Counted from the first letter of the stretch, positions 1-8,446 are shown. The stretch is 39,506 bases of DNA from Alphaproteobacteria bacterium (GCA_947457015.1 CANGTV010000011.1:1-39506); one strand, 5' to 3'. Notes: generated by a model from the sequence alone, not told the origin. Translations and numbers: made by a program.

Positions 1-110
1 AATCTGTCTGAAATTGAATAAAATGCTTTCAAAAGAGGCAAACAGTTAAGAAAAACTCCCCAAATCACTTCTAAAATCTAAAAAACACATCACTACTCCC
101 TCCAATCCCT

Positions 111-389
111 TCACCTCCTCTTAATCTCAGACTTTCGCAGCGGGTTCAAATTGGATAAAACAAGGGGGATAAGCTCTTTTAGCAAGAACGGCCTAAGCAT
201 AGAACCAATGTGTTGAAGTTGAGGTTGCGCCGATCTATCCTCTTGCAAACTCTTTGATATACTCACAGAAGTCCGAGAGGCCTTTTGTAAGATTTCATCA
301 TCTTTGCTAAACATTGCCGAAAGAGGAGAAATAGGAAGCAAAGAAAGAGATAAAGCAAGAAGTGAGGTAGAATAAAGAAAATTACGCAT
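111..389 (-). CDS. small secreted protein, unknown family (92 aa)
   Basis: No family is recognised. Residues 1-25 form a typical signal peptide: a short charged start, a Leu/Ser-rich core and a probable signal peptidase I site after PLSA. The remaining roughly 67 residues are polar, with a Lys/Ser-rich stretch, one hydrophobic helix-like segment (LRPFLLKELIPLVLSNL) and a basic tail ending KRR. The ATG is preceded by AGGAG about 5 bases upstream, which supports both the start and the gene being real. The gene stands alone, with 485 bases free of genes upstream. An overlapping frame at 263-475 has no signal peptide or convincing start and is taken as a shadow. The product is probably exported to the periplasm or secreted; its function is unknown. 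Confidence 0.5.
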   Translation of the reverse strand: MRNFLYSTSLLALSLSLLPISPLSAMFSKDDEILQKASRTSVSISKSLQEDRSAQPQLQHIGSMLRPFLLKELIPLVLSNLNPLRKSEIKRR

Positions 390-874
390 AAGACGCTCCT
401 TTGTAAGATTAAAATAAAATAATAATATTCACTTGCAGGAGTGCATTCCTGTAAGAATTGATGTTTGACCCACACCTAGATATTTCAGGGAAAAATACCT
501 CTCCCTAAAGAAAAAGTATTATTTAAAGAATGAATTTTGCCAAAGCATATATAGATATATGCTAAACAGAATTGCCGATGAGGAAAAAATCGTTCAAAAC
601 CAACACTCTTTCAGAAAGAAAAGAAAAGATTCTCTGAAATTTTTAAAGATTTAAATCAAATCCAAGAGCTTAAAACCAAGCCCCGTATTCTCTCACCCTA
701 GCAAGTTTTAGGTGTCTTAACACCTATTGATTTCTATATAATAAACTCAATAATAATTGTCAATATTTTTTATGTCATAAGTTTTATAAAACATACAAAT
801 TAAATCCAGAAAACAATGTCGGCATAACAGTGTTGTGTAGAGAAACTTTTCTCCTAGATTCGACTTAGATTGTC
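390..874. other. intergenic region without genes, two small palindromes
   Basis: This AT-rich stretch has no convincing coding frame. It holds a perfect palindrome at 545-562 (arms GCATATAT and ATATATGC, 2-base spacer). A 7-bp hairpin lies at 709-726 (arms TAGGTGT and ACACCTA, loop CTTA). Neither is followed by a strong T-run, so neither is called a terminator. The first could equally be an operator or a chance AT palindrome. The region should carry the promoter of the leftward gene at 111-389 and the 3' end of the leftward gene at 875. Confidence 0.4.
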
Positions 875-1657
875 TTATTTTTTAAATTGAGCAAGGAAGC
901 CTTCCAAAAAGGGCTCACTACTTACAATGCTTGTTGAAAAAGGATATTCAAAAACTATAACCAGTCCAATATTAAAGAATAGAATCCACCCCAGCGTTAA
1001 GGTAAGAAAAAAATGAACGTGATACTTTTTATTATCTATCAATGAAACCAGGACTAATATCAAGACGGCATCAAAAATTAAAATAAAAAGAAGAGATGGC
1101 AGTAAAGAGCTGCTAAGGCTCATGATCCGCAGCCGCCTGTTCTTATAAGCATCCCGAAGGTCGTCAATGAAGCGGCTATAAAATGATTTTTCCACCTCAG
1201 TCTGTGGAGTATAGTCTTGAATTCGTTTAATAAGCCTAGAATATGATTCAAACGCTTGTTGACTTTGCTGTCCCCATTTCATGGTTTCCCATTCATCGTG
1301 GACGACATCTTGAATATATTCCCCAATAGCATTTACAATATCATTTTGAACGGGGGGAGGAAACATTGAGCTATCAACAGTCATTAAAGAGAGGTGATTT
1401 GCTTCCGTAGCCGTTACCTTTTTTATGCTATCAAAGGTATTCCATAAGGTAATGACAACGAAACCAAGAAGGACTGCATAATTGATACCAACCACCTGTA
1501 TAAGAACATAAAGAAATGTATTAGGTTGCGCATGGAGAGTTCGAGGAAAAAAAAATTTCATAGAAACGAAAACAATGCTTGTTAAGCATGACATTGCAAG
1601 AACAAAGAAAATTAGAAATGCCCAAGCAGGCATCCAGCTTAAAAGTTCACGTTGCAT
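875..1657 (-). CDS. DUF4239 (bestrophin-like) membrane protein
   Basis: A membrane protein of the DUF4239 family, distantly bestrophin-like, with unproven function (possibly channel-like). Two hydrophobic segments lie near the N-terminus, the second containing the family-typical NYAVLLGFVVITLW. A long soluble middle follows with the family pattern EW..M..G..S..AFESYSRLI. Two more membrane segments lie near the C-terminus, and the family's PFSTS..VS.EPF ending is present. A GTG at 1675 could add six residues, but its Shine-Dalgarno would abut the start. The ATG at 1657 has GGA about 8 bases upstream and is preferred. The gene is monocistronic, with about 250 bases of non-coding DNA on its 5' side before the divergent Rsm22 gene. 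Family assignment rests on remembered patterns and is fairly firm. Confidence 0.75.
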   Translation of the reverse strand: MQRELLSWMPAWAFLIFFVLAMSCLTSIVFVSMKFFFPRTLHAQPNTFLYVLIQVVGINYAVLLGFVVITLWNTFDSIKKVTATEANHLSLMTVDSSMFPPPVQNDIVNAIGEYIQDVVHDEWETMKWGQQSQQAFESYSRLIKRIQDYTPQTEVEKSFYSRFIDDLRDAYKNRRLRIMSLSSSLLPSLLFILIFDAVLILVLVSLIDNKKYHVHFFLTLTLGWILFFNIGLVIVFEYPFSTSIVSSEPFLEGFLAQFKK

Positions 1658-1926
1658 CTCTATTTTCCAAAGCACTCCGTGTTAGAAGGTGTTTTTTATG
1701 GTTTATTAAGCCTAAAATACATAATATTCCCTATTTCTGAATACATCGTTAACAGATCTTTAATTCATTCTTAATAATTTTAGGCTATTATCTTTAATGA
1801 ACGTAAAAGAAGAATCTTATTATATATAAAGATTTTGAGTTTTCGCTCGTTAGAGCAGTAAATTTTATAGCATCTGAACCACGAGCATGATTTAATAAGT
1901 AAAAGAAAATATGGGAGGGAGAAGCC

Positions 1927-2907
1927 GTGGAAACGCTTCCTTTACAATTATCAAACGCCATTGATCGAGAGCTTGCTCCTTTATCTCCTGATAAATTAAG
2001 ACAAGCCTGCTTTGAGCTAACTCAACGCTATGCGCAAGGGCTGTCGATGGAAACTCAGCTTCATCGCCAAGCCTACGTGGCAGCTCGCCTCCCCGCCACC
2101 TATGGAGCCATACGTCAGGTCTTTCGTCGCATAGAGCCTGCCCTCTCCTCTATTCAAAGTCTCCTCGACTTAGGTGCAGGAACGGGAAGCCTTGCGTGGG
2201 CTGCTGGCGATGCTATGCCACATCTACAACGCATTACTCTTTTTGAAAAAGATATTGAGCTCTTACGTTTAGGGCAGCATTTTACGCAAAATAATCTTGA
2301 CCCTCTGCAGCTCGCATGGTGCAGAGACGATATTACACAAGCAGAGATTTTTCCTTCTCATGATGCTGTTGTTTTTTCTTATGTTCTTAACGAGCTTTCT
2401 TTGAAAGAGCAAGTTCATGTCTTGGAGAAGGCCTATCAAGCAACTGATAAGCTGCTCATTCTTTTGGAACCCGGAACACCTCAAGGGTTTGGACATCTTT
2501 TGAATGCACGCAATCTCTTGTTAAAACTTGGCGCTCACAGTGTAGCTCCGTGCTCTCACAATGCGCCCTGCCCCCTCGCTCCTGCTTTTAAAGATGGAAA
2601 AGATTGGTGTCATTTTAGCGTCCGCATTCCCCGAGGGAAATATCACAGGCGCGCAAAAGATGGCGTCTTACCCTATGAAGATGAAAAATACGCTTATCTT
2701 GTCGTGTCCCCCCAGCCCGTTCCGCTTCCAAAAGATCGCGTTATTAAAGCTCCTATCCGAAAAACAGGACACGTGATCTTAGATCTTTGCACAGAAAAAG
2801 GGAGCAAGGAGCGTACCATTATTTCAAAAAGCGACGGAAAGACTTACACAAAAGCACGAGATAGCGAATGGGGAGATGAGTGGGATGAACAAAATGAAAA
2901 AGGATAA
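1927..2907 (+). CDS. Rsm22-family small-subunit rRNA methyltransferase-like protein
   Basis: A member of the Rsm22 (mitochondrial ribosomal small subunit assembly) family, a class I S-adenosylmethionine-dependent methyltransferase fold common in alphaproteobacteria. The N-terminal helical part includes YVAARLPATYGAI (residues 50-62). SAM-binding motif I is DLGAGTGSL (81-89). Further motifs are VLNEL (153-157) and EPGTP (181-185). The C-terminal half has Cys209, Cys215 and Cys228 in the context APCSHNAPCPL and WCHFSVR, a metal or Fe-S binding pattern typical of this family. The start is GTG, with a good GGGAGGGAG about 6 bases upstream. The substrate is probably ribosome-related, but the bacterial role is not well defined. 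The gene stands alone between divergent and tandem non-related neighbours. Confidence 0.85.
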   Translation: METLPLQLSNAIDRELAPLSPDKLRQACFELTQRYAQGLSMETQLHRQAYVAARLPATYGAIRQVFRRIEPALSSIQSLLDLGAGTGSLAWAAGDAMPHLQRITLFEKDIELLRLGQHFTQNNLDPLQLAWCRDDITQAEIFPSHDAVVFSYVLNELSLKEQVHVLEKAYQATDKLLILLEPGTPQGFGHLLNARNLLLKLGAHSVAPCSHNAPCPLAPAFKDGKDWCHFSVRIPRGKYHRRAKDGVLPYEDEKYAYLVVSPQPVPLPKDRVIKAPIRKTGHVILDLCTEKGSKERTIISKSDGKTYTKARDSEWGDEWDEQNEKG

Positions 2908-3037
2908 GACCTGTTTTTTTATTCTTCTTTGTCCGGGTTTTTCAAAAAAATTCTATCGTTTTAATCAATTGGAAACTAACGTTTCTTATATTTTTTGATG
3001 AGTTCGCTACAAAAATCAATGCTAAGGGAGCTATGAG

Positions 3038-3463
3038 ATGTACAAAAAAATTTCCAGAAAAATTTCACTTTTATCCTTCTTGCTTGTGCTCATCCTAATG
3101 GCCCAGAACGCTACCGCGGCAGTTACAACAATCCAAACAAAACAAGTACCAGGCGTCCCTGTACAAGGAACAGGATTCCCAGTTCTTCCCCCTCCTCAGT
3201 TAACACTTACCTTGGAGAAGGCCAAAAATAGTCTTATAGCTGCGAACGGATATAGTAACAGGTACATACTTCTCGACACAAATGGGGACAAGAGAGCTGA
3301 CAGCTTTATGATCGCCCCAGCTAATGCAGACCCAAAATCAACCCTTGCATTAGATCAGGCAATCCAATCTCTCCAACAGCTAGGAGGGGCGAGCAAACTA
3401 TATTTGGTTATAAACACAAATGGCGACGGTAAGGTTGACTCCGTTATTGCGGTAACTTACTAA
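3038..3463 (+). CDS. secreted protein with two tandem repeats carrying TNGD loops
   Basis: No known family is recognised. Residues 1-27 are a clear signal peptide (core LLSFLLVLILMA, probable cleavage after ATA). A Pro-rich linker (38-54) follows. The rest is two copies of one unit with an exact 46-residue period: 57-94 and 103-140. Shared positions include L-L--A--SL, then G-S--Y, then DTNGDKRADS in copy 1 (80-89) and NTNGDGKVDS in copy 2 (126-135). The Asp/Asn spacing resembles calcium-binding loops of the dockerin or EF-hand type (DxNxDGxxD), though a flanking EF-hand helix pair is not evident. AGGGAG lies 7 bases before the ATG. The gene converges on cpoB with only 9 bases between stops. 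A 7-bp inverted repeat (GTAACTT 3452-3458, AAGTTAC 3470-3476) spans both stop codons. Confidence 0.7.
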   Translation: MYKKISRKISLLSFLLVLILMAQNATAAVTTIQTKQVPGVPVQGTGFPVLPPPQLTLTLEKAKNSLIAANGYSNRYILLDTNGDKRADSFMIAPANADPKSTLALDQAIQSLQQLGGASKLYLVINTNGDGKVDSVIAVTY

Positions 3464-3472
3464 CCCGCAAAG

Positions 3473-4255
3473 TTACTTACATTTTAGCTTTTCTCGTTCC
3501 CGCGTAACTTCCTTGACATGCGTCTTAGGAAAATCGGTAGAAAGCTGCTCTAAAGTAGCACATGCATCTGCCTTGCGCTCAAGAGCTACTAAACATTTTG
3601 AAAGTTTTAGCAAACTATCTGCTGCTTTTGCGGACTTAGGATAGTTTTTGTATCCTTTAGCAAAGCTAGCCGCTGCCTTTTCATGCAGTCCCCGCACAAA
3701 ATAGGTAACACCTAACCAATACTGAGCCGCACCTGCTTGCGTATGCTTAGGATGAGCACTTACGAAAGCGGAAAAAGCCTTTTCAGCTGTATCATACTCC
3801 CCTTTTTCCAAAAGAGACCTTGCATGCTCGTACTCTTTCTCTGGAGACGAAGAAGGAGATGAAAAAGCGGAGGGAGAGGAGGACTCTATCTCCTCATCTT
3901 CTCCTAAAGATTCAGGGGCCCTAAGTGCATGAGACTCTGTTCCAGCCTCAGAATTATTATTATTCAGACGATAGTCAACATCTGCGTTTAACGTCTCCAT
4001 TTTTTTGTGAAGGAGAGAAAGCGCATGATGCGCTTCATCTAAATGCCCTCGTAACTCTCTCTGTTCCGCCTCAAGTGCTGCAACGCGGTTAACTAGCTCA
4101 ACAACGAGGCCTGTGTTGTCTTGAGCGTAAAGAACGGAAGTTACAAATAAAGACGTAATCAGAACAACAAGAGCCATGCACAAACATGTTCTTTTGTCAT
4201 CCTCCCCTTTGCAAGGATGAGGACGACAAAAGTAACTCGCTAGCTTCTTTCTCAT
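3473..4255 (-). CDS. cpoB: Tol-Pal-associated periplasmic protein CpoB (YbgF)
   Basis: CpoB/YbgF works in the periplasm with the Tol-Pal system, coordinating outer-membrane constriction with peptidoglycan synthesis at division. Residues 27-45 are the hydrophobic core of a signal peptide ending LYA before QDN. A coiled-coil trimerisation region follows (about 50-95, LVNRVAALEAEQREL). Then comes a low-complexity acidic and Ser-rich linker (about 110-138). The C-terminus has TPR repeats (about 140-258), beginning YEHARSLLEKGEYDTAEKAF and containing the family-typical QYWLGVTYF. The ATG overlaps the skp stop as TAATG, indicating coupling. The n-region before the signal core is unusually long (26 residues, Cys/His/Pro-rich) and is largely encoded by a palindrome at 4191-4232. 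An internal ATG at 4177 is the alternative start. The gene lies beside bamA-skp; no tol or pal gene is present in this window. Confidence 0.85.
   Translation of the reverse strand: MRKKLASYFCRPHPCKGEDDKRTCLCMALVVLITSLFVTSVLYAQDNTGLVVELVNRVAALEAEQRELRGHLDEAHHALSLLHKKMETLNADVDYRLNNNNSEAGTESHALRAPESLGEDEEIESSSPSAFSSPSSSPEKEYEHARSLLEKGEYDTAEKAFSAFVSAHPKHTQAGAAQYWLGVTYFVRGLHEKAAASFAKGYKNYPKSAKAADSLLKLSKCLVALERKADACATLEQLSTDFPKTHVKEVTREREKLKCK
4191..4232. repeat. 42-base imperfect palindrome inside cpoB
   Basis: The arms 4191-4211 and 4212-4232 pair at 17 of 21 positions, running from CTTTTGTC on one side to GACAAAAG on the other, with TGCA at the centre. It lies in frame within cpoB and encodes about residues 9-22, just before the signal-peptide core. 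It resembles the palindromic elements known to insert into coding regions in Rickettsia, but whether it belongs to a repeat family here is unproven. Confidence 0.55.
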
Positions 4256-4851
4256 TATTGTGCTTGCTGCTGGGCTTGCTGTTGCTGAATAAGCTTCTTA
4301 ATCTCCGATTCAGATTTAAAGGTAACCTGAACAGTTGGCAAAGATTTATCTAGATTTTCTAAAACCTTATTTGACAAATCAAATGCATCATCTGCTGTTA
4401 CAACCGTTTCTTTATAAAGCATGATATTAGCACCTGCTTCTTTTTTTACCTGATCAGCAACTTTTAGAAAAGCTTCGTAGACTTTCTTCTTGGCGTCTTC
4501 AAAGGCAAGCTCCATTTGCACTCTTCTAATTTCAAGTTTTGACTGAATATCGCGAACTTTTTTTTCAAAAGCTTGACGCTTTTCTCCAAACTCTTTTTCG
4601 GACATCTTTTTTTGCTTGTCTGAGAGCTCCTTGTCTTCAGCCTTAAGTTTATTTTCATCAGCAGACAGTTCTTTTTGAATCTCAGCACGCTTTTTTTCCA
4701 ATTGATTCACAATAGACTTTAAAGCAGCTGATTTATCTAAAGTTGTTTGTGCTACCACACACACCACTGGTGCAGGAAGGGCATCAGCCTTTACAGCAGA
4801 TGGCAGGATGATGGAAGAGGCTAGCAAAGCAGTATATAAAATTTTTTTCAT
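4255..4851 (-). CDS. skp: periplasmic chaperone Skp/OmpH family
   Basis: An OmpH/Skp-type chaperone that holds unfolded outer-membrane proteins in the periplasm on their way to the Bam complex. Residues 1-22 are a signal peptide ending VKA. The body is a long, highly charged Lys/Glu-rich coiled coil (about 45-125, LEKKRAEIQKELSADENKL), followed by the family's closing part KVADQVKKEAGANIMLYKE and DLSNKVLENLDK. The protein ends in a Gln/Ala-rich tail (QQQQAQQQAQ). Its 198 residues are slightly longer than the usual 160-170. A strong AAGGAG precedes the ATG by about 9 bases. It sits 23 bases after bamA, the classic order, but the lpxD-fabZ-lpxA genes that normally follow are replaced by cpoB. 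Confidence 0.9.
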   Translation of the reverse strand: MKKILYTALLASSIILPSAVKADALPAPVVCVVAQTTLDKSAALKSIVNQLEKKRAEIQKELSADENKLKAEDKELSDKQKKMSEKEFGEKRQAFEKKVRDIQSKLEIRRVQMELAFEDAKKKVYEAFLKVADQVKKEAGANIMLYKETVVTADDAFDLSNKVLENLDKSLPTVQVTFKSESEIKKLIQQQQAQQQAQ

Positions 4852-4874
4852 TATTTTTTCTCCTTCTAATGATC

Positions 4875-7160
4875 TTAAAAATTTGAACCAAATGTAACAT
4901 TAAATCGTTGTGTGCGGTCAACATTTTTCTGACCCAAAACGAAGGGGGCATAATAAACTCCGATAGGTCCAAAAGGTGAACGCCATGTAATTCCAGCGCC
5001 TGCCCCTAAACGTGGCCTTGGATTATCTCCCTTAATAAAGGGAGACGAGTTACCAGAATGCCAAACACTTCCCACATCAGCGAAAAGGCTTCCTTTAATT
5101 CCCAGTTCATTAGGAAGACCTATAGGCACAGAAAGCTCAACTGTTGCTTTGTAAAAGAGAAGACCTCCCAATGCGTCCGCTGTACGCATATCGCGAGGGC
5201 CGATTCCTCCATCAGCAAAACCACGTAAACTGTCGGCTCCTAATTCATATCTATCAGCAACACGCGTCGTTTTTCCTAATCCTGACATCGCACCAGCTGA
5301 AACCTTAGTAGAAAGAACCCATTTCTGTTCTTCATCAAAGGGCACGTAGACCCCGGCACGGATAGAATTTTTTAAATAGCGGACCCTTCCACCAAGGCCT
5401 GCAAACTCATTTCCAAGGCCTGCAAAGTATCCTTTTGTTGGATCAACACTATTATTTCTCTTGTCATAAAACAAGCCATGCCCAAGAGACGAAACCACCC
5501 AATTTCCCTGCTGGGCAAGCAAAAATGGAGATGAATTTTTTCTTATATCACTAATGTGCTCTTTGCGAAGACCGTAGTTCCAGGATTGACTTAAGCGTTC
5601 CATAAGATCATACCCAAGAGAAAGTGTTCCTCCTGTCTTCATTTGACGGTATCCCGTCCACCCAACTGTTTTTGTACTATATTTCCGAGTGGAATGGAAC
5701 AAATCTATCCCTGCAAGAAGTGGCCTCCCCAAAAAATAAGGATTTGTAAACCCTGTATGGAAATCCTTCGCTCGTTTAGCAACCATTGCACTCGCATAAA
5801 GATCGTAGCCTTTTCCCATAAGGTTTCTTTCATTCATCGTAACGCTTGCTAAAGGCCCATCCACTGTGGAATATCCACCGGCAAATTGGAGAGATCCTGT
5901 GGGCTTGTCTTCAACTTCTACTTTCAGGTCAACCTTATCAGGGGCACTTGTTTCCTCTTGTTTTATATCGACCTTTTTAAAAAAATCTAAATTTTGAAGA
6001 CGCTCTTCTGTGCGCTTAAGTTTTTCACTGTTATAAGCATCTCCTTCAACAAGACGAAATTCCCGACGAATAACGTCATCATCAGTTCTATCATTACCTA
6101 GGATATCGATTCGATTGATATAAACATGGCGTCCTTCTTTCACAACAAAGTTTATATCTATCGTTAAGGTCTCAGGATTACGTTTAAATTGAGGATCAAT
6201 CTCCACAAAAGCAAAACCCTGTTCTCCAATAGAATTGACCAACTTCTCCACGGTCTTTTCAACTTCTTTGCTGTTAAACCACTCCCCTCTTTCAAGAGCG
6301 ACGCACCCTGTTATGCACCCTGGCGATAATTTTGGAAGCTCTATGGTGACTTTTACATCTCCAAATCGATAGCGTGGGCCTTCATTAAGAGTATAGGTGA
6401 TATAAAACTCTTGATCATCAGGATCAAGTTCTGCCACCACTGAGTCGACTTTAAAATCTGCATACCCCTGCTCACGATAATAGCGGCGCAAAAGTTCTTT
6501 ATCGAAGGAAAGGCGATGAGGGTCATAGGTATCATCCGTACTAAAAAAGCGATACCACCGCGATTCCTTTGTCATAATAACGGACTCAAGCCGTCCTGCG
6601 CTAAACTTATTGTTTCCTACGAAAATAATCTTATTTATACGGGTTGTTTTTCCTTCAGTGATCTCAAAAATAAGGTCAACGCGATTTTCTTCTCTCTCCA
6701 CAATTTTAGGCTCAATCTTGGCCCCATATCGTCCACTTAAACGGTACATATCACGAATTTTTTGAGCGGCTTCCTGGGCTCTTGCGGGCGTATAGACCTC
6801 TCGAGGTCTTATGCCTATTTCTCCCATGATCACTTCATCTTTGAGGCGACTATTACCTTCTAGAGCGATCCGATTAATAATTTTATTTTCAACAACCTTA
6901 ATCAGCAAACGATCCCCTTGCTGCTCTATCATAACGTCCGCAAAAAGTCCTGTAGAGAAAAGATTTTTAAGGATTTCTTCAACCTTACCCTCGTTTGCAA
7001 CTTGGCCAGGTTTTATGTCAATGTAACTCATGATCGTTGGGGTTTCAACGCGGTGATTCCCCTCAACTTCAATCGTACGAATAACTTCCTTTGCCCACAA
7101 ACACGTTGCAAGGAAGCACGTAGCTAAAGTTATTATGACAAAAAACGACCGCCTTACCAC
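4875..7160 (-). CDS. bamA: outer membrane protein assembly factor BamA
   Basis: BamA is the central Omp85 barrel of the Bam complex and inserts beta-barrel proteins into the outer membrane. Residues 1-23 are a signal peptide (ending LWA), and mature BamA begins KEVIRTIEVEGNHRVE, the first POTRA domain. Five POTRA domains cover about residues 24-425; the last starts near YINRIDILGNDRTDDDVIRREF. The C-terminal part is the 16-strand barrel, with the conserved GxLFADVGSVW and a final strand ending FNVTFGSNF with a terminal Phe. At 761 residues it is family-typical. The start is GTG, with AGAGG 6-7 bases before it; no nearby ATG is in frame. It follows rseP by 12 bases and is followed by skp, forming an envelope biogenesis operon. 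Confidence 0.95.
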   Translation of the reverse strand: MVRRSFFVIITLATCFLATCLWAKEVIRTIEVEGNHRVETPTIMSYIDIKPGQVANEGKVEEILKNLFSTGLFADVMIEQQGDRLLIKVVENKIINRIALEGNSRLKDEVIMGEIGIRPREVYTPARAQEAAQKIRDMYRLSGRYGAKIEPKIVEREENRVDLIFEITEGKTTRINKIIFVGNNKFSAGRLESVIMTKESRWYRFFSTDDTYDPHRLSFDKELLRRYYREQGYADFKVDSVVAELDPDDQEFYITYTLNEGPRYRFGDVKVTIELPKLSPGCITGCVALERGEWFNSKEVEKTVEKLVNSIGEQGFAFVEIDPQFKRNPETLTIDINFVVKEGRHVYINRIDILGNDRTDDDVIRREFRLVEGDAYNSEKLKRTEERLQNLDFFKKVDIKQEETSAPDKVDLKVEVEDKPTGSLQFAGGYSTVDGPLASVTMNERNLMGKGYDLYASAMVAKRAKDFHTGFTNPYFLGRPLLAGIDLFHSTRKYSTKTVGWTGYRQMKTGGTLSLGYDLMERLSQSWNYGLRKEHISDIRKNSSPFLLAQQGNWVVSSLGHGLFYDKRNNSVDPTKGYFAGLGNEFAGLGGRVRYLKNSIRAGVYVPFDEEQKWVLSTKVSAGAMSGLGKTTRVADRYELGADSLRGFADGGIGPRDMRTADALGGLLFYKATVELSVPIGLPNELGIKGSLFADVGSVWHSGNSSPFIKGDNPRPRLGAGAGITWRSPFGPIGVYYAPFVLGQKNVDRTQRFNVTFGSNF

Positions 7161-7172
7161 TAAGAACCTCTT

Positions 7173-8285
7173 TTATTTAAAGAAAATAGTTACTATGTCA
7201 TTCCAAGTTGCTAAGAGCATGAGCCCCACAATTAGTCCAAACCCAATACGGAATCCCCATTCTTGAGCCTTTTCTGAGAGGGGTTTTCCTCGCACTGCCT
7301 CAATAATATAAAATAACAAATGACCTCCATCTAACATCGGAACTGGAAAAAGGTTGATAAGTCCCAAATTCACAGACAACAGAGCCATAAACCAAAGAAG
7401 CGCAACAATTCCAGACTGAGCAATCTCTCCTGACATTTGAGCAATACGTAAAGGTCCCCCAAGGCCTTCTGCTGATTTAGCCCCTATAATAATATTACCC
7501 AAGGCTTTTAAAGTTTGATAACTTAAGGAAAAAACCTCTTCCGTTGCATACCACCAAGACACCAACCAAGAGCGATGCATGTAACCAGCCTCACTTCCTT
7601 TAATGCCTAAAAGTCCAACTTTGTGAGAATACCCAAAGTGATCCTTTATTTCAGAAAGAGTCGGCGTCACAGGGAGGGTTAACACATGCCCCCCTCGGTC
7701 AAGAAGAATTTGCAAGATCTCTCCTGGATGACTTTGAACAATCATCTGAAGATCTTCAAAACGCACAATCGAATCTCCATTAATGGCTTTAATGTAATCC
7801 CCTGCTTGAAGTCCTGCAACTTCTGCAGCGCTTCCCGGCTGAATCCCCTGTATAATAGGAACTGTATAGCGCTGCCCAACGGTTGCAAAGAGAACAGCAA
7901 ACAAAAGAATAGCAAAGATATAGTTAGCAACAGGCCCTGCTACAGAAACAGCGATACGCTGCCACACTGTCTTATAATAAAGCGACTTTTTCCTTGTTTC
8001 CTCATTCATTTTTTTCAACGCAGTTTTGTCTGGCGTACTCGCAGCATCTGCATCTCCCACCATTTTGACATACCCGCCTAAAGGAAACCAACTCACTTTC
8101 CAGCGTGTTCCTACTTTATCATTCCACCCGAAAACCTCTGGACCAAAGCCAATTGAAAACACATCAACGCCCACCCCATTATAGCGAGCGACAAGATAAT
8201 GCCCCAACTCATGCACAAATACGAGAATAGACAAGACAACCAAAAAAGGTATTAAATACCAACCTAACCCTATTAAAAATTCCAT
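7173..8285 (-). CDS. rseP: site-2 membrane metalloprotease RseP
   Basis: An intramembrane zinc protease of the S2P family. In other bacteria it cleaves anti-sigma factors and remnant signal peptides in the inner membrane. The zinc motif HELGHY lies in the first membrane helix (about residue 22), followed by GFGPEVFGW and GGYVKMVGD. One PDZ domain is visible in the middle (GSAAEVAGLQAGDYIKAINGD). The second conserved motif, NLFPVPMLDGGHLLFY, sits in a C-terminal helix. An upstream ATG at 8360 would add 25 polar residues before the first membrane segment. The ATG at 8285 is preferred because it has GAGAGGA about 8 bases upstream and gives the normal length of 370 residues. It is the first gene of the rseP-bamA-skp-cpoB unit. 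Confidence 0.93.
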   Translation of the reverse strand: MEFLIGLGWYLIPFLVVLSILVFVHELGHYLVARYNGVGVDVFSIGFGPEVFGWNDKVGTRWKVSWFPLGGYVKMVGDADAASTPDKTALKKMNEETRKKSLYYKTVWQRIAVSVAGPVANYIFAILLFAVLFATVGQRYTVPIIQGIQPGSAAEVAGLQAGDYIKAINGDSIVRFEDLQMIVQSHPGEILQILLDRGGHVLTLPVTPTLSEIKDHFGYSHKVGLLGIKGSEAGYMHRSWLVSWWYATEEVFSLSYQTLKALGNIIIGAKSAEGLGGPLRIAQMSGEIAQSGIVALLWFMALLSVNLGLINLFPVPMLDGGHLLFYIIEAVRGKPLSEKAQEWGFRIGFGLIVGLMLLATWNDIVTIFFK

Positions 8286-8384
8286 AGTTGTGTCCTCTCC
8301 CAAGCAAATTTTCCCCCTATTTGTAGCTGTAAGATAAGAAGAACACAATCCCTTTGTCACATCAGATTTTTGAGATATTCTTAG

Positions 8385-8414
8385 TTGTAGAATTTAATAA
8401 AAAAGCCTTATAAG
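8385..8414 (+). promoter_or_regulatory. candidate promoter for the DUF2066-pgsA-perM-hda unit
   Basis: TTGTAG (8385-8390) and TATAAG (8409-8414) are 18 bases apart, about 33 bases before the ATG at 8447. The -10 box differs from the sigma-70 consensus at one position, the -35 box at three. It lies in the 161-base divergent gap between rseP and this operon. The call comes from pattern only. Confidence 0.35.
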
Positions 8415-8446
8415 ATAAAAAAAAGTTTTCTAAGGAAGCATACTCA

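Noticed and set aside
263-475. A 70-codon frame overlapping the 92-residue exported protein
   Set aside because: It overlaps in another frame and is Phe/Leu-rich only because it reads the signal-peptide DNA out of frame; no Shine-Dalgarno.
8286-8360. N-terminal extension of RseP by 25 residues
   Set aside because: The extension is polar and not seen in the family, and the internal ATG at 8285 has a proper Shine-Dalgarno.
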